A stretch of 64,000 bases of DNA from Flavonifractor sp052065355 (GCF_052065355.1 NZ_JBQHUF010000004.1:1-64000), one strand, 5' to 3'. Shown: positions 39,306 to 48,728, numbered from the stretch's first letter. Translations and numbers: made by a program. The notes: generated by a model from the sequence alone, not told the origin.

Positions 39306-40214
39306 CTAACGCCAGCAGGCGCCGGCGGGATAGATGAAGTTCACCTTCTTGTCCGACAGGCGGGCCAGAAGCTCCATCCCGTCCACCCGCTCGCCGTCCA
39401 GGTTGATCATGCTCATCCGGTCGCAGGTCACCTTCAGCTCCCGGCCCTGGCGGAGGATGACCCCGGGGATCTCCCCCGCCTCTCCCCGGGCAAACTTCTT
39501 AATGAGCGCCAGCACGGTGAGGCGGGACACGGCGGGGATGATGACAAAATGCAGCAGGCCGTCGTCCGGCATGGCGTCGGGGCTGGGATTGAAGCCGCCG
39601 CCGTAGTACCGGCCGTTGCAGGCGCAGATCAGGGTAAATTCCTCTCCCGGCACCGTCTCCCCGTCCACCTCCACCCGGTAGGGGCGGTGGATGCCCTGGA
39701 CGATGGTGCGCACGGCGGAGAGCTGATAGGCCATGGTGCCGTTGACCAGAGGCAGCTTCTTGAAGTCGGCCACACCCAAGCCGATGCGGGCGTCAAAGCC
39801 GATGGAGCAGACGTTGAGGGCCAGCCGGTCCCCGCACGCAATGAGGTCCATGGGAGTCTGGGGTCCGTCCAGCAGCTCCTTCAGATCATAGAACCGGCTG
39901 GCATCCGGACCGAACATCCGCAGAAAGTCGTTGCCCGAGCCCATGGGGTAGTGGGTCACCGCCACATGCTCATAGCCGGCGGCGCCGTTCACCGCCTCGT
40001 TCAGAGTGCCGTCCCCGCCGCAGGCGTACACCCGCAGGGGCTCCCCAAGCTCCGCCGCGGCACGGACCAGCTCCACGCCGTGGCCGGCATATTCCGTCAC
40101 CGCCGCCTCCCAGGGCTCCCCCCGGTCCGCCATGGCGGCGCGGATCTTCTCCTTCATTTCCTGACTGCGGTCATATTTTCCGGCATAGGGGTTGATGAGG
40201 AACAGATGCTTCAC
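39306..40214 (-). CDS. Diacylglycerol kinase family lipid kinase (DagK/YegS)
   Basis: 302 residues from a GTG at 40214, 12 bases after AAAAAGGAGG; the open frame reaches a TTG at 40253, inside the previous stop. Nucleotide-binding HLFLINPYAGK, catalytic/ATP GGDGTLNEAVNG, and substrate loop YPMGSGNDFLRMFG. It phosphorylates diacylglycerol or a related lipid at the inner membrane face and recycles lipid from envelope polymer synthesis. Confidence 0.88.
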   Translation of the reverse strand: MKHLFLINPYAGKYDRSQEMKEKIRAAMADRGEPWEAAVTEYAGHGVELVRAAAELGEPLRVYACGGDGTLNEAVNGAAGYEHVAVTHYPMGSGNDFLRMFGPDASRFYDLKELLDGPQTPMDLIACGDRLALNVCSIGFDARIGLGVADFKKLPLVNGTMAYQLSAVRTIVQGIHRPYRVEVDGETVPGEEFTLICACNGRYYGGGFNPSPDAMPDDGLLHFVIIPAVSRLTVLALIKKFARGEAGEIPGVILRQGRELKVTCDRMSMINLDGERVDGMELLARLSDKKVNFIYPAGACWR

Positions 40215-40249
40215 GCAGGCCCCAGCCTCCTTTTTGCTTATGTAATCGA

Positions 40250-41434
40250 TCAAGAGACCAGCGCGGTCCCGTCATACTCCCCCCACAGGGTGATCCGCTG
40301 CTCCGCCCGGGCAATCCGGGAGGCCAGCGCCGCCGCCTCTGCCCGGGTCATGGTGCCGCCCGGGTGGAAGGTGAGCTTGCTGTCCACGCCGGACAGCAGA
40401 CCCTTCTCATACAGGGTATACACCGACGAGGCCCCCGTGGAGGTGGGCAGGACGTCGGGGATGGAGGTACGCACCCGAATGGCATTGTTCAGGGTGGGCA
40501 TGTCCTTCACCGGGCTGGTGGCGGCAAAGATCTGGGCCATCTCCAGCCGGGTGGCCGGGCGGGTATAGTCCTTCTGGGAGAACTGTCCGCTCTTGATGAT
40601 GCCGCTGGCGATGCAGTAATTCACCGCGCCGGTGTACCAGTTGGGCCCGGTCTGGGCGCTCTTGTGGAAGCTGTCGTCCCGGTAGCGGCTCTCGATGGTG
40701 GCGGCCAGCTGGAGGGTCTCGGCCACCGTCATGGTGCCGCCGGGGTTGAAGCGGTTATCCCCCACCCCGGACACCAGACCCACGTTATAGGCGATATCCA
40801 CCCACAGGGCGTACCACTCCTTCTGGGACACGTCGGAGAATTTTGGCAGCTTCCCCCGGGTCAGAGGGAAGTGAGCGGAGGGCACGTTCTTGCGCACCAG
40901 GATGCCCGGCAGATCAAAGACCGGCACCCGGGTCACGCCGCCCTTTCCGTCCCGCAGGGTGAGCACCTGAACGCCACCCTGCTCCTCCACCTTTACGCTG
41001 TCATAGGCCAGCTCATAGAGCACATTGGTGGCGCCGCCCTCTCCGTCAGAAAAGGGCAGGATGCTCACCACGCCCCAGCTGCCCCCCTTCTGGGCGATGT
41101 ACAGGCCGCAATTGATGGGCATCAGGGTGTCGTACTCCGGCTGGATCAGATAGGCCCCGTCCTGCCGGATGACCCCCAGCTTGCCGTTCAGGTTCACCGC
41201 CGCCACCCCCAGGGAGAAGGAGACGATGCTGTTATATTGCAGAGGGATGACCACTTCCCGGTCCCCGTTCACGTAGCCCCACTTGCCATTGAGCTCACAC
41301 TGGGCCAGACCCTCGCTGTAACCCCACACCGTGGACCCGGCGGGAGCGGCCAGGGCCTGTCCCCCCAGCAGCAGGCACAGGGCCAGCACGGCGGCCCAGC
41401 TCCGCAGCCATAGCTTCTTTCCATTCCGTTTCAT
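40250..41434 (-). CDS. Secreted SLH-domain protein with WG-type repeats
   Basis: 394 residues. Signal peptide MKRNGKKLWLRSWAAVLALC... ending at ALA-APAG. WG repeats follow at about 35-135 (KWGYVNGDREVVIPLQYNSI, KLGVIRQDGAYLIQPEYDTL, SWGVVSILPF). Three SLH-like segments lie at about 205-380 (FSDVSQKEWYALWVDIAYNVGLVSGVGDNRFNPGGTMTVAE and two more). Same architecture as the protein at 33780 but shorter. It probably sits on the cell wall. Confidence 0.85.
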   Translation of the reverse strand: MKRNGKKLWLRSWAAVLALCLLLGGQALAAPAGSTVWGYSEGLAQCELNGKWGYVNGDREVVIPLQYNSIVSFSLGVAAVNLNGKLGVIRQDGAYLIQPEYDTLMPINCGLYIAQKGGSWGVVSILPFSDGEGGATNVLYELAYDSVKVEEQGGVQVLTLRDGKGGVTRVPVFDLPGILVRKNVPSAHFPLTRGKLPKFSDVSQKEWYALWVDIAYNVGLVSGVGDNRFNPGGTMTVAETLQLAATIESRYRDDSFHKSAQTGPNWYTGAVNYCIASGIIKSGQFSQKDYTRPATRLEMAQIFAATSPVKDMPTLNNAIRVRTSIPDVLPTSTGASSVYTLYEKGLLSGVDSKLTFHPGGTMTRAEAAALASRIARAEQRITLWGEYDGTALVS

Positions 41435-41438
41435 TGCA

Positions 41439-42569
41439 TTACCCTCGTCCTTTTATCCCATACAAAAACAGGTCGCACTTCAGCATGCCGTTGTACAGCT
41501 TCCGCTTTTTGTCCGCCGTCTTTCCAAAGGTACGCTCAAACTCCGTGTGGGAGGAGAGCACGCCCACCTGCCAGCCTTCGGGCAGACCCCGGACCGCCCG
41601 GCCGAAGGTGCGGTAGAGTTCCTCCGCCTCCTGCTTCTCCAGCAGCCGCTCCCCGTAGGGCGGGTTGGTGACCACCCGGCCCCGGGGCTCGTCCCGGTGG
41701 AATTTGGCGGCATCGGCCACCTCAAAGCGGACGCAGTCCTCCACGTCGGCCTTCACCGCGTTGTCCCGGGCAATGGCCACCGCCTTGGGGTCGATGTCGC
41801 CGCCCCAGATGTCGTACTGGCCGTGATATTCCTTGTCCATGGCCTCGTCCCCGGCACGCAGCCACAGGCCGCTGTCCAGCCACTTCCACTTCTGGGCGGA
41901 GAAGGACCGGTTCAGGCCGGGCGCCCGGTTCTTGGCAATGAGGGCGGCCTCGATGGCGATGGTGCCCGAGCCGCAGAAGGGATCGCAGAAGGGGTCCCGT
42001 CCCCGATAGCGGGAGAGGAGCACCAGGGCGGCGGCCAGGGTCTCCCGCAGAGGCGCGGCCACGCCCACCGCCCGGTAGCCCCGCTTGTAGAGCCCCGGTC
42101 CGGTGGTGTCCAGCATCAGGGTCACCTCGTCCCGCATAATGGAGAACTGCACCTGATACAGCGCCCCGGTCTCCGGCAGGGTTTGCAGGCCGTATTTCGC
42201 CCCCAGCCGGGCGGCAATGGCCTTCTTCAGGATGGCCTGGCAGGCGGGCACCGCGTGGAGCTGAGAGTTGAGGGAGTAGCCCTTCACCGGAAAGGCTCCG
42301 TCCCGGGGAATATAATGCTCCCAGGGCAGCGCCTTGGCCCCTTCAAACAGGGCTTCAAAATCCCGGGCGTCATACCGGCCCAGCACCAGCAGCACCCGCT
42401 CGCCGGTGCGCAGGTTCAGATTGATCCGGGGAATATCCTCCTGCCGCGCGCCGCAGCACACCCGGCCGTTCTCCGCCCGCACCCAGGGCAGCTCCAGCCG
42501 GCGCAGCTCCTCGGCGCACAGGCCCTCCAGGCCGAACAGGGTGGGGATCAGCAGCTCCAGTTCTCTCAT
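41439..42569 (-). CDS. THUMP-domain 23S rRNA methyltransferase, RlmL N-terminal-type
   Basis: 376 residues. N-terminal ferredoxin-like plus THUMP region (LLIPTLFGLEGLCAEELRRL to about 150), then a SAM-dependent N2-guanine methyltransferase domain: DPFCGSGTIAIEAALIA, GGDIDPKAVAIARDNA, and catalytic NPPYGERL. It corresponds to the stand-alone m2G enzyme (YpsC/RlmL-N class) of Firmicutes. 4 bases before the SLH gene start on the same strand. Confidence 0.9.
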   Translation of the reverse strand: MRELELLIPTLFGLEGLCAEELRRLELPWVRAENGRVCCGARQEDIPRINLNLRTGERVLLVLGRYDARDFEALFEGAKALPWEHYIPRDGAFPVKGYSLNSQLHAVPACQAILKKAIAARLGAKYGLQTLPETGALYQVQFSIMRDEVTLMLDTTGPGLYKRGYRAVGVAAPLRETLAAALVLLSRYRGRDPFCDPFCGSGTIAIEAALIAKNRAPGLNRSFSAQKWKWLDSGLWLRAGDEAMDKEYHGQYDIWGGDIDPKAVAIARDNAVKADVEDCVRFEVADAAKFHRDEPRGRVVTNPPYGERLLEKQEAEELYRTFGRAVRGLPEGWQVGVLSSHTEFERTFGKTADKKRKLYNGMLKCDLFLYGIKGRG

Positions 42570-42703
42570 AGTTCGCTCCTTACTCCATACATATATGGTT
42601 AAAGTATACTCTATTTCCCCGCTGTTGGCAAATACGGAATGGAATTTTACTTTTCTTTTGCAGACAAGTATGGTAGGATAGCAGTACGAAAGGAGGTATG
42701 CCC

Positions 42704-43156
42704 ATGCCGATTCCCAGTATTCTCTGGCTGGTCGCCCTCATTGCCCTGCTGGTGCTGGAGGCGGCTACCGTGGGGCTGGTGTCCCTGTGGTTCGCCTTGG
42801 GCTCCCTGGCCGCCCTGATCACGTCGTTTTTCATCCACAATATCTGGGTGCAGTTCGGGGTGTTCCTGGCGGTGTCCCTCGTCAGCCTGCTCATTATCCG
42901 GCCTCTGGCGCGCCGCTATGTGACGCCCAAGCAGGTGGCTACCAACGCCGACCGGGCGGTGGGCTCTGAGGGTGTGGTCACTGAGACCATCAACAACCTG
43001 AAGGCCACCGGGCAGGTCTCCGTCAGAGGGGCGGTGTGGACCGCCCGCACCGAGGACGACTCCGTGATCCCCGCCGGCGCCACCATCAAGGTCCTGCGCA
43101 TTGAGGGAGTCAAGCTCATTGTAACGCCTCTGCCCGTCGCCGCCTGCCAGAAATAA
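42704..43156 (+). CDS. NfeD family membrane protein
   Basis: 150 residues from the ATG at 42704, which is 7 bases after AGGAGGT; an ATG at 42698 is too close to that site. Two or three N-terminal membrane helices (IPSILWLVALIALLVLEAATVGLVSLWF; FGVFLAVSLVSLLII), then the NfeD OB-fold domain (GSEGVVTETINN, GAVWTARTEDDSVIPAGATIKVLRIEGVKLIV). It pairs with the SPFH protein 41 bases downstream, a conserved partnership in membrane microdomain organisation. Confidence 0.88.
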   Translation: MPIPSILWLVALIALLVLEAATVGLVSLWFALGSLAALITSFFIHNIWVQFGVFLAVSLVSLLIIRPLARRYVTPKQVATNADRAVGSEGVVTETINNLKATGQVSVRGAVWTARTEDDSVIPAGATIKVLRIEGVKLIVTPLPVAACQK

Positions 43157-43197
43157 CGCAACGAGAATTGATCTAAAGAGGAAAGGGAGGAATCTGT

Positions 43198-44121
43198 ATG
43201 CCCAGCATCCCATTCACACCCATTATCATTATTATCCTGATCGTGGTTCTGATCCTGGTACTGGCCACCAACCTGAAGATCGTCCAGCAGTCCAAGGCCT
43301 ACGTCATCGAGCGCATGGGCGCCTTCCACGCCGTGTGGGGCGTGGGCGTCCACTTCAAGCTCCCCTTCATTGAGCGGGTGGCCAAGGCGGTCTCCCTGAA
43401 GGAGCAGGTGGTGGACTTCGCACCCCAGCCCGTTATCACCAAGGATAACGTCACCATGCAGATCGACACGGTGCTCTACTTCCAGATCACCGACCCCAAG
43501 CTGTACACCTACGGCGTGGAGCACCCCATGAGCGCCATCGAGAACCTGACCGCCACCACCCTGCGCAACATCATCGGCGATCTGGAGCTGGACCAGTCCC
43601 TCACCAGCCGCGACATCATCAACTCCAAGATGCGGGCCATCCTGGACGAGGCCACCGACCCCTGGGGCATCAAGGTCAACCGTGTGGAGCTGAAGAACAT
43701 CATCCCGCCCCGTGAGATCCAGGATGCCATGGAGAAGCAGATGAAGGCCGAGCGGGAACGCCGCGAGGCCATCCTCCAGGCCGAGGGCCAGAAGCAGTCC
43801 CAGATCCTGGTGGCGGAGGGCGAGAAGCAGTCCGTCATCCTCCGGGCCGACGCCGCCAAGCAGGCCGCCATCATGAAGGCCGAGGGCGAGGCCGAGGCCA
43901 TCCTGAAGGTGCAGCAGGCCACCGCCGAGGCGCTGAAGCTGCTGAACGAGGCCAACCCCAACGAGGCGGTGCTGAAGATCAAGGCACTGGAGGCCTTCCA
44001 GGCCGCCGCCGACGGTCAGGCCACCAAGCTCATTATCCCCTCCGAGATCCAGGGTCTGGCGGGGCTGTGCGCCTCCGCCAAGGCCGCCTTTGAGTCCGCC
44101 GGGGACGGCAAGAAAGGCTGA
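43198..44121 (+). CDS. SPFH/Band 7 (stomatin-like) membrane protein, QmcA type
   Basis: 307 residues. N-terminal membrane anchor FTPIIIIILIVVLILVLATNL, SPFH domain (QQSKAYVIERMGAFHAVWGVGVHFKLPFIERV onward), and a long coiled coil with Glu/Ala/Lys repeats (about 185-265). The signature DPWGIKVNRVELKNIIPPREIQDAMEKQMKAERERR is diagnostic. It scaffolds membrane protein complexes with NfeD. A strong terminator follows. Confidence 0.93.
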   Translation: MPSIPFTPIIIIILIVVLILVLATNLKIVQQSKAYVIERMGAFHAVWGVGVHFKLPFIERVAKAVSLKEQVVDFAPQPVITKDNVTMQIDTVLYFQITDPKLYTYGVEHPMSAIENLTATTLRNIIGDLELDQSLTSRDIINSKMRAILDEATDPWGIKVNRVELKNIIPPREIQDAMEKQMKAERERREAILQAEGQKQSQILVAEGEKQSVILRADAAKQAAIMKAEGEAEAILKVQQATAEALKLLNEANPNEAVLKIKALEAFQAAADGQATKLIIPSEIQGLAGLCASAKAAFESAGDGKKG

Positions 44122-44130
44122 TAAAACCAC

Positions 44131-44169
44131 AAAGCAGCGCCCGTACCGATTTGGTACGGGCGCTGCTTT
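44131..44169. terminator. Bidirectional terminator
   Basis: 17-bp perfect stem AAAGCAGCGCCCGTACC with loop GATTT. Lies between the convergent SPFH and DUF1576 genes, with T-runs on both strands. Confidence 0.93.
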
Positions 44170-44172
44170 TGT

Positions 44173-45489
44173 CTATTCTTTGGAGATGGGGGGCGGGACC
44201 ACCGGGCCGTCGTGTTCGAAGGCGTCCAGGTACTCCTCGTCCTGGAGCTCCGGCTTGCGGTGGCGGATGGCCTCCGAGATGACCGGATAGAGCACGATGG
44301 CCAGCAGGCCGCCGGAGAAGCCGTTGTTGTACAGGTTGAAGCCCTCCACCGGGGTGCCTGCCCGGAGGACCACCGAGGAGTGGAGGAACCCGGCCAGCAC
44401 GCCGAAGGGGATGCCGAAGTAGCCCGAGATGGGAGCCAGAGTGGTGCCGAAGAGGAGGGCCAGCTGCACGGCGCTGTCGTTGATGTGCCAGTGCATGCAG
44501 AAGCCGCCCAGCACTACGCCGGCCATGATGGGGATGATGTTCCGGGCGTGCTTGCCGAAGGCGGAAAAGCCCATGATGGTGAAGATGCCGCCCAGGGTGG
44601 GACCGTTCAGGTCGCCGCCGGTGCCCAGGATGAAGGCCATGCCGATCAGGCCGTTGACACCCACATTGATGAGGGTGGGGGCGGCGCCGAACATACGCAG
44701 GTAGTCACTGGGCGCCCGGCCGGTGGTGAGCAGCAGCCGGCGGTAGCCCGCCCAGGCGGCCCAGATGGGCCGGCCGCTGAAGAAGAGGCCCGCGGCGATG
44801 AGTGCCACGCAGAGGATGCCCAGGAAAATGCCCAGCTGCAGGTTGTAGCCGGTGGCCCAGTGGTGGGCAATGTTGGGGTCGGCTCCCAGGGAGGTCATCA
44901 CCGGCACCATGATGGTGGCCAGCAGGCCGCAAGCAAATCCCATGTTGTACAGGTTCATGCCGTTCTGGATCTTGTATGTATAGGCGCTGAGGGGCGGCAG
45001 CACGAAGCCGATCAGGGCTCCGATCAGCAGCGCCCACCAGATGTTGCCCCAGCCGTTGTCCAGGGCCACGTAGCTCACCACCGGCGACAGGGCGGTGGCC
45101 AGCAGGGACACCGAGGCGTACTTGCCAAAGGGCTCCCGCCGCAGCTTGGCGTACAGGAAGGTGCCGCCGATGATGGGCCAGATGTTGGCGATGTTCTTGC
45201 CAAAAAGGGCAAAGCCCGCCATCAGGCCGATTTCCACCAGGGTGTAGCCGTTGAGAGGGTCCTTGCTCAGCCGGAGGATACCCAGGCTGATGAGGGTCAC
45301 CAGGGCGGCGTTGACAAAGGCGGCGCTGATGCCGGCGATCTCAACGTAGTCGGTGATCAGGGCGTCCTCCGTCTGGATGATCTTCCAGAGTCCCGGCAGG
45401 ATCTCCCGATAATCCCCCAGAATGACGCCGATGGCGACCAGGTAGGCACAAAAACAAATGGCTGCGGGATAGATCTTGTGATAGCGCAT
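44173..45489 (-). CDS. DUF1576 polytopic membrane protein
   Basis: 438 residues with about ten or more hydrophobic segments arranged as two similar halves: compare GLMAGFALFGKNIANIWPIIGGTFLYAKL with GIFTIMGFSAFGKHARNIIPIMAGVVLGG, and NGMNLYNMGFACGLLATIMVPV with EGFNLYNNGFSGGLLAIVLYPV. This internal duplication is typical of the DUF1576 family. Function is unknown; a transporter is likely from the topology. It follows ribF by 33 bases on the same strand, at the end of the rimP-to-ribF gene line. Confidence 0.85.
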   Translation of the reverse strand: MRYHKIYPAAICFCAYLVAIGVILGDYREILPGLWKIIQTEDALITDYVEIAGISAAFVNAALVTLISLGILRLSKDPLNGYTLVEIGLMAGFALFGKNIANIWPIIGGTFLYAKLRREPFGKYASVSLLATALSPVVSYVALDNGWGNIWWALLIGALIGFVLPPLSAYTYKIQNGMNLYNMGFACGLLATIMVPVMTSLGADPNIAHHWATGYNLQLGIFLGILCVALIAAGLFFSGRPIWAAWAGYRRLLLTTGRAPSDYLRMFGAAPTLINVGVNGLIGMAFILGTGGDLNGPTLGGIFTIMGFSAFGKHARNIIPIMAGVVLGGFCMHWHINDSAVQLALLFGTTLAPISGYFGIPFGVLAGFLHSSVVLRAGTPVEGFNLYNNGFSGGLLAIVLYPVISEAIRHRKPELQDEEYLDAFEHDGPVVPPPISKE

Positions 45490-45522
45490 ATCATGTCCCC
45501 TTCCGTCTTGGGCAGTCTCTTG

Positions 45523-46428
45523 TTACCGGTCTGCGAAATAGGCTCTGGTCTGTTCCGCGTTGTGCATGACCTCTTCCTTCAGGGCTGCCAGGTCGCTGAA
45601 CTTCCGCTCGCCCCGCAACTTCTTGTAAAACTCCATGCGCACCGTCTGGCCGTACAGGTCGCCGCTGAAGTCCAGGATGAAGCCCTCCACCGTCACCTTG
45701 TTGCCGTCGTCCACGGTGGGCCGCACCCCGATGTTGGTCACCGCCGGGCGGCTCTCCCCGTTCTCGAACCACACCTTTGTGGCATACACGCCGTAGGCCG
45801 GAACCAGCACGCCGGGCTGGAAGCGAAGGTTCACCGTGGGGAAGCCCAGGGTGGAGCCCAGCTTCTTGCCGTGAGCCACCGTGTCCGTCAGGGTGTGGGG
45901 GTGACCCAGGAACTCATTGGCCCGCTCCATCTCGCCCTGGGCGATGAGGGTGCGGATATAGGTGGAGGAGACGGTGATGTGGTCCCGCTCCACCTTGGGG
46001 ATGATGTCACAGCCGATGCCCAGCTCGCCGCACAGCTGCCGCAGCCGCTCCGGGTTGCCCTCCCCCTTGTAGCCGAAGTGGAAGTCGTGGCCCGCCACCA
46101 GGTGGACCGCGCCGTTCTCCCCTACCAGGTAGTCGGTGACGAACTCCCGCCAGGGCATGTGCATCATCCGCTCGTCAAAGTGAGCCACGATCACGTCACG
46201 GATGCCGTAGTACCGCCGCATCAGCTCCGCCCGGTCCAGAGGGGAGCTGAGGAGGGGCACGGCGGGGGCCTTCAAAATCAGATTCTCAGGATGGGTATCA
46301 AAAGTCACCGCCGCCGGCACCGCGTCCAGTCGGGCGGCTTCCTCTCCCACCCGGCGAAGCAGGGCTCCGTGGCCCAGGTGCACCCCGTCAAAAAAGCCCA
46401 GGGCGATGACCCGTCTCTCTTGCTGCAT
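45523..46428 (-). CDS. ribF: Bifunctional riboflavin kinase/FAD synthetase
   Basis: 301 residues. N-terminal FMN adenylyltransferase domain (ALGFFDGVHLGHGALL with the HxGH-type motif; YIRTLIAQGEMERANEFLGHPHTLTDTVAHG) and C-terminal riboflavin kinase domain (KKLGSTLGFPTVNLRF; GVYATKVWF; VEGFILDFSGDLYGQTVRMEFYKKLRGERKF). Converts riboflavin to FMN and FAD. Standard position directly after truB; 4 bases separate them. Confidence 0.96.
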   Translation of the reverse strand: MQQERRVIALGFFDGVHLGHGALLRRVGEEAARLDAVPAAVTFDTHPENLILKAPAVPLLSSPLDRAELMRRYYGIRDVIVAHFDERMMHMPWREFVTDYLVGENGAVHLVAGHDFHFGYKGEGNPERLRQLCGELGIGCDIIPKVERDHITVSSTYIRTLIAQGEMERANEFLGHPHTLTDTVAHGKKLGSTLGFPTVNLRFQPGVLVPAYGVYATKVWFENGESRPAVTNIGVRPTVDDGNKVTVEGFILDFSGDLYGQTVRMEFYKKLRGERKFSDLAALKEEVMHNAEQTRAYFADR

Positions 46429-46432
46429 CTTC

Positions 46433-47326
46433 CTACACCTCGAAAAAACTCTTGATGGCGGTGAGCTTGCGACCCTCCACCCGGCTCAGAGCCAGGAAGG
46501 ACCCATCCACGCCGTACAGACGGTATTCCCCGTCTCCCGGCGCCGTGGGGAGGTTCAAAGCCACGCCGTTTCGTATCTTTTTCTCCGCCTGGAGGCTCTT
46601 GAGCACCAGCATGGGCCGGCCCGCAAAGCAGGTATCCACCGGCATCAGCAGGGCGGCAGGGTCGTCAGCGGCCTGGGCCTGCTCCAGGGTGACCGCCCCT
46701 TCCAGCACGTAGTCTCCCACCCGGGTCCGCCGCAGGGCGGACAGGCTGCCGCCGCAGCCCAGGGCGGCCCCGATATCGTGGCACAGGGTGCGCACGTAGG
46801 TGCCCTTGGAGCAGGTCACCTTCAGGTACCAGAGGTTTTCTCCCTGGGGAAAGCCCTCCGGAGGAGCGTCCAGCACCTCCAGACCGTGGATGGTCACCGT
46901 TCTGGGCGCACGCTCCACCTCTTTCCCCGACCGGGCCAGCTCGTAGAGCTTCTTGCCCTTGATCTTGATGGCGGAATACATGGGAGGGATCTGCTGGATC
47001 TCACCCCGGAAGGCGGCCAGCGCCTCCTCCAGGGCGGTCCGGTCCACGTGTACCGGCCGGGTCTCCACCACCTGGCCGGTGGCGTCCTGGGTGTTGGTGA
47101 TCACACCCAGTTGTAAAGCGGCCAGATATTCCTTTTCGCCCTCCACGGCAAACTCCACCGCCCGGGTGGCCCGGCCCACGAACACCGGCAGCACGCCGGT
47201 GGCCATGGGGTCCAGGGTGCCGCCGTGGCCGATGCGCTTCTCGTGAAAGACGCCCCGCAGCTTGGCACATACGTCCATGCTGGTCCAGTCCTGGGGCTTA
47301 TCGATGATAATAACGCCGTTAGCCAT
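46433..47326 (-). CDS. truB: tRNA pseudouridine55 synthase
   Basis: 297 residues. Catalytic motif GHGGTLDPMATGVLPV (Asp near 39), NGVIIIDKPQDWTS at the N-terminus, PPMYSAIKIKGKKLYELARSG, and CSKGTYVRTLCHDIGAALG. Makes the T-loop pseudouridine in tRNA. The start overlaps the nrnA end by 8 bases. Confidence 0.97.
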   Translation of the reverse strand: MANGVIIIDKPQDWTSMDVCAKLRGVFHEKRIGHGGTLDPMATGVLPVFVGRATRAVEFAVEGEKEYLAALQLGVITNTQDATGQVVETRPVHVDRTALEEALAAFRGEIQQIPPMYSAIKIKGKKLYELARSGKEVERAPRTVTIHGLEVLDAPPEGFPQGENLWYLKVTCSKGTYVRTLCHDIGAALGCGGSLSALRRTRVGDYVLEGAVTLEQAQAADDPAALLMPVDTCFAGRPMLVLKSLQAEKKIRNGVALNLPTAPGDGEYRLYGVDGSFLALSRVEGRKLTAIKSFFEV

Positions 47327-48269
47327 CCGCTTCCACCTGCCGGATGGCGTCCATGATCTGCTCCTCGGCCTGCTCCAGGCTGCCGCTGACGGTGCAGCCC
47401 GCCGCGGCGGCGTGGCCGCCGCCCCCCAGAAGGGCGCAGACTTTGGTGGCGTTCAGTCCGGCGGAGGTGCGCACGGACAGCTTGCAGCCGCCCTCGGCCA
47501 GCTCCCGGATGGTGACGGAGGTCTCCACCCCTTCGATCTGGCCCAGGAAAGCGGCGATATCCTCCATGTCCTCCTCGGTGGCGCCCGCCTCGTCCATGAG
47601 AGACAGGGACACGGGAGCCACGGCGATCCTGCCGTCCTCATAGCGGTGCATCCGCTCCACAATGAGCCGCTCCACCTGGAGCCGGGCCCAGGTCTTGGTG
47701 CGGAAGTGGCGCTTGTTCAGGGGGAACACGTCCAGCCCGGTATCCATCAGCGCCGCCGCCACCCGGTGGCTGTCGGCGGAGGTGTTGCCGTACTGGAAGC
47801 AGCCGCAGTCGGTGGACACCGCCACATAGAGGGGCGCGGCGGTCTCCCGGTTGACCTGCCCCAGCTCCTTCAGGATATCGTACAGGATCTCCCCGCAGGC
47901 CGCCCGGGAGGCGTCCAGGCAGGTCTCCTTGGCGAAGAACTCCTGGGAGGGGTGGTGGTCGATGGCCAGGTCGATGCCCCGCTCCAGCCAGGGTTCACCG
48001 GCTTTGGTGAACAGGCTCCGGGCGGCGATATCCACGCTGACCACGGTGTCAGGCTCATACCCCTCGGGAGCCAGCAGGCCCTCCAGGTAGGGGGTGAACA
48101 GGTGGGTCTCCCCGGTGCCGGGGCAGATGTGGGCGGTCTTGCCCAGACCCCGCAGGCCCCGGCACAGGGCGGCGGCACAGCCGATGGTGTCACCGTCAGG
48201 GCGCTTGTGGGTCAAAATCAGGTAGCGGTCGTGGCTCTTCAGCCAGGCCGCCGCTTCGGTATACGTCAT
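47319..48269 (-). CDS. nrnA: DHH-family oligoribonuclease/PAP phosphatase (NrnA)
   Basis: 316 residues. DHH domain motifs LTHKRPDGDTIGCAAAL, VSVDIAA and DHHPSQEFF, plus the DHHA1 glycine motif LLGGGGHAAAAGC near the C-terminus. Degrades nanoRNAs and 3'-phosphoadenosine-5'-phosphate. Typical neighbour of rbfA and truB; 3 bases after the rbfA stop. Confidence 0.95.
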   Translation of the reverse strand: MTYTEAAAWLKSHDRYLILTHKRPDGDTIGCAAALCRGLRGLGKTAHICPGTGETHLFTPYLEGLLAPEGYEPDTVVSVDIAARSLFTKAGEPWLERGIDLAIDHHPSQEFFAKETCLDASRAACGEILYDILKELGQVNRETAAPLYVAVSTDCGCFQYGNTSADSHRVAAALMDTGLDVFPLNKRHFRTKTWARLQVERLIVERMHRYEDGRIAVAPVSLSLMDEAGATEEDMEDIAAFLGQIEGVETSVTIRELAEGGCKLSVRTSAGLNATKVCALLGGGGHAAAAGCTVSGSLEQAEEQIMDAIRQVEADG

Positions 48270-48272
48270 CGC

Positions 48273-48662
48273 TTATTCCTCGCTGTCCAGGTCAATGTGG
48301 GCGTTGGCGGGATTGGCGGGCTTTACCACCTCAGGGTCCCGCAGCAGGCTGAGGATGTGGGCGCCGGTGTTGATGGAGTCGTCCTCCACAAAGATCAGCT
48401 CCGGGGTGTACCGCAGCTGCAGCGCCCGGCCCAGCTCCCGCCGCAGATAGCCGCCGGCGGACTTCAGGCCCTTCACCACTTCCTTCACGTCGCTCTTGTC
48501 CAGCACGCTGACGTAGATTTTGCTGTACCGCAGGTCGGAGGTGGTGTCCACCGCGGTGATGGATACCAGACCGTGGACCCGGGGGTCTTTCACGGTACGG
48601 ATGAGGGTGGACAGCTCACGCTGGATCTCCTCATTGATGCGTCCAATTCGATTACTTGCCAT
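48273..48662 (-). CDS. rbfA: Ribosome-binding factor A
   Basis: 129 residues with a KH-like fold: RIGRINEEIQRELSTLIRTVKDPRVHGLVSITAVDTTSDLRYSKIYVSVL is diagnostic. 30S maturation factor needed for 16S 5'-end processing and cold adaptation. A TAGGAGAAAG site precedes the ATG. Unlike the rest of the operon, it is separated from infB by 230 bases holding a repeat element and a hairpin, which may change its expression. Confidence 0.96.
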   Translation of the reverse strand: MASNRIGRINEEIQRELSTLIRTVKDPRVHGLVSITAVDTTSDLRYSKIYVSVLDKSDVKEVVKGLKSAGGYLRRELGRALQLRYTPELIFVEDDSINTGAHILSLLRDPEVVKPANPANAHIDLDSEE

Positions 48663-48683
48663 ATCTTTCTCCTATTAAGCATA

Positions 48684-48728
48684 CAGACCCGTCCCCTCCT
48701 CAAATGACTTGGGGACGGAACGGGTCTG
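48684..48728 (-). other. Hairpin in front of rbfA
   Basis: CAGACCCGT/ACGGGTCTG outer stem and GTCCCC/GGGGAC inner stem with a 14-base loop. It ends about 25 bases before the rbfA ribosome site. There is no T-run, so it is not a clear terminator; it may affect mRNA stability or translation. Confidence 0.5.
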
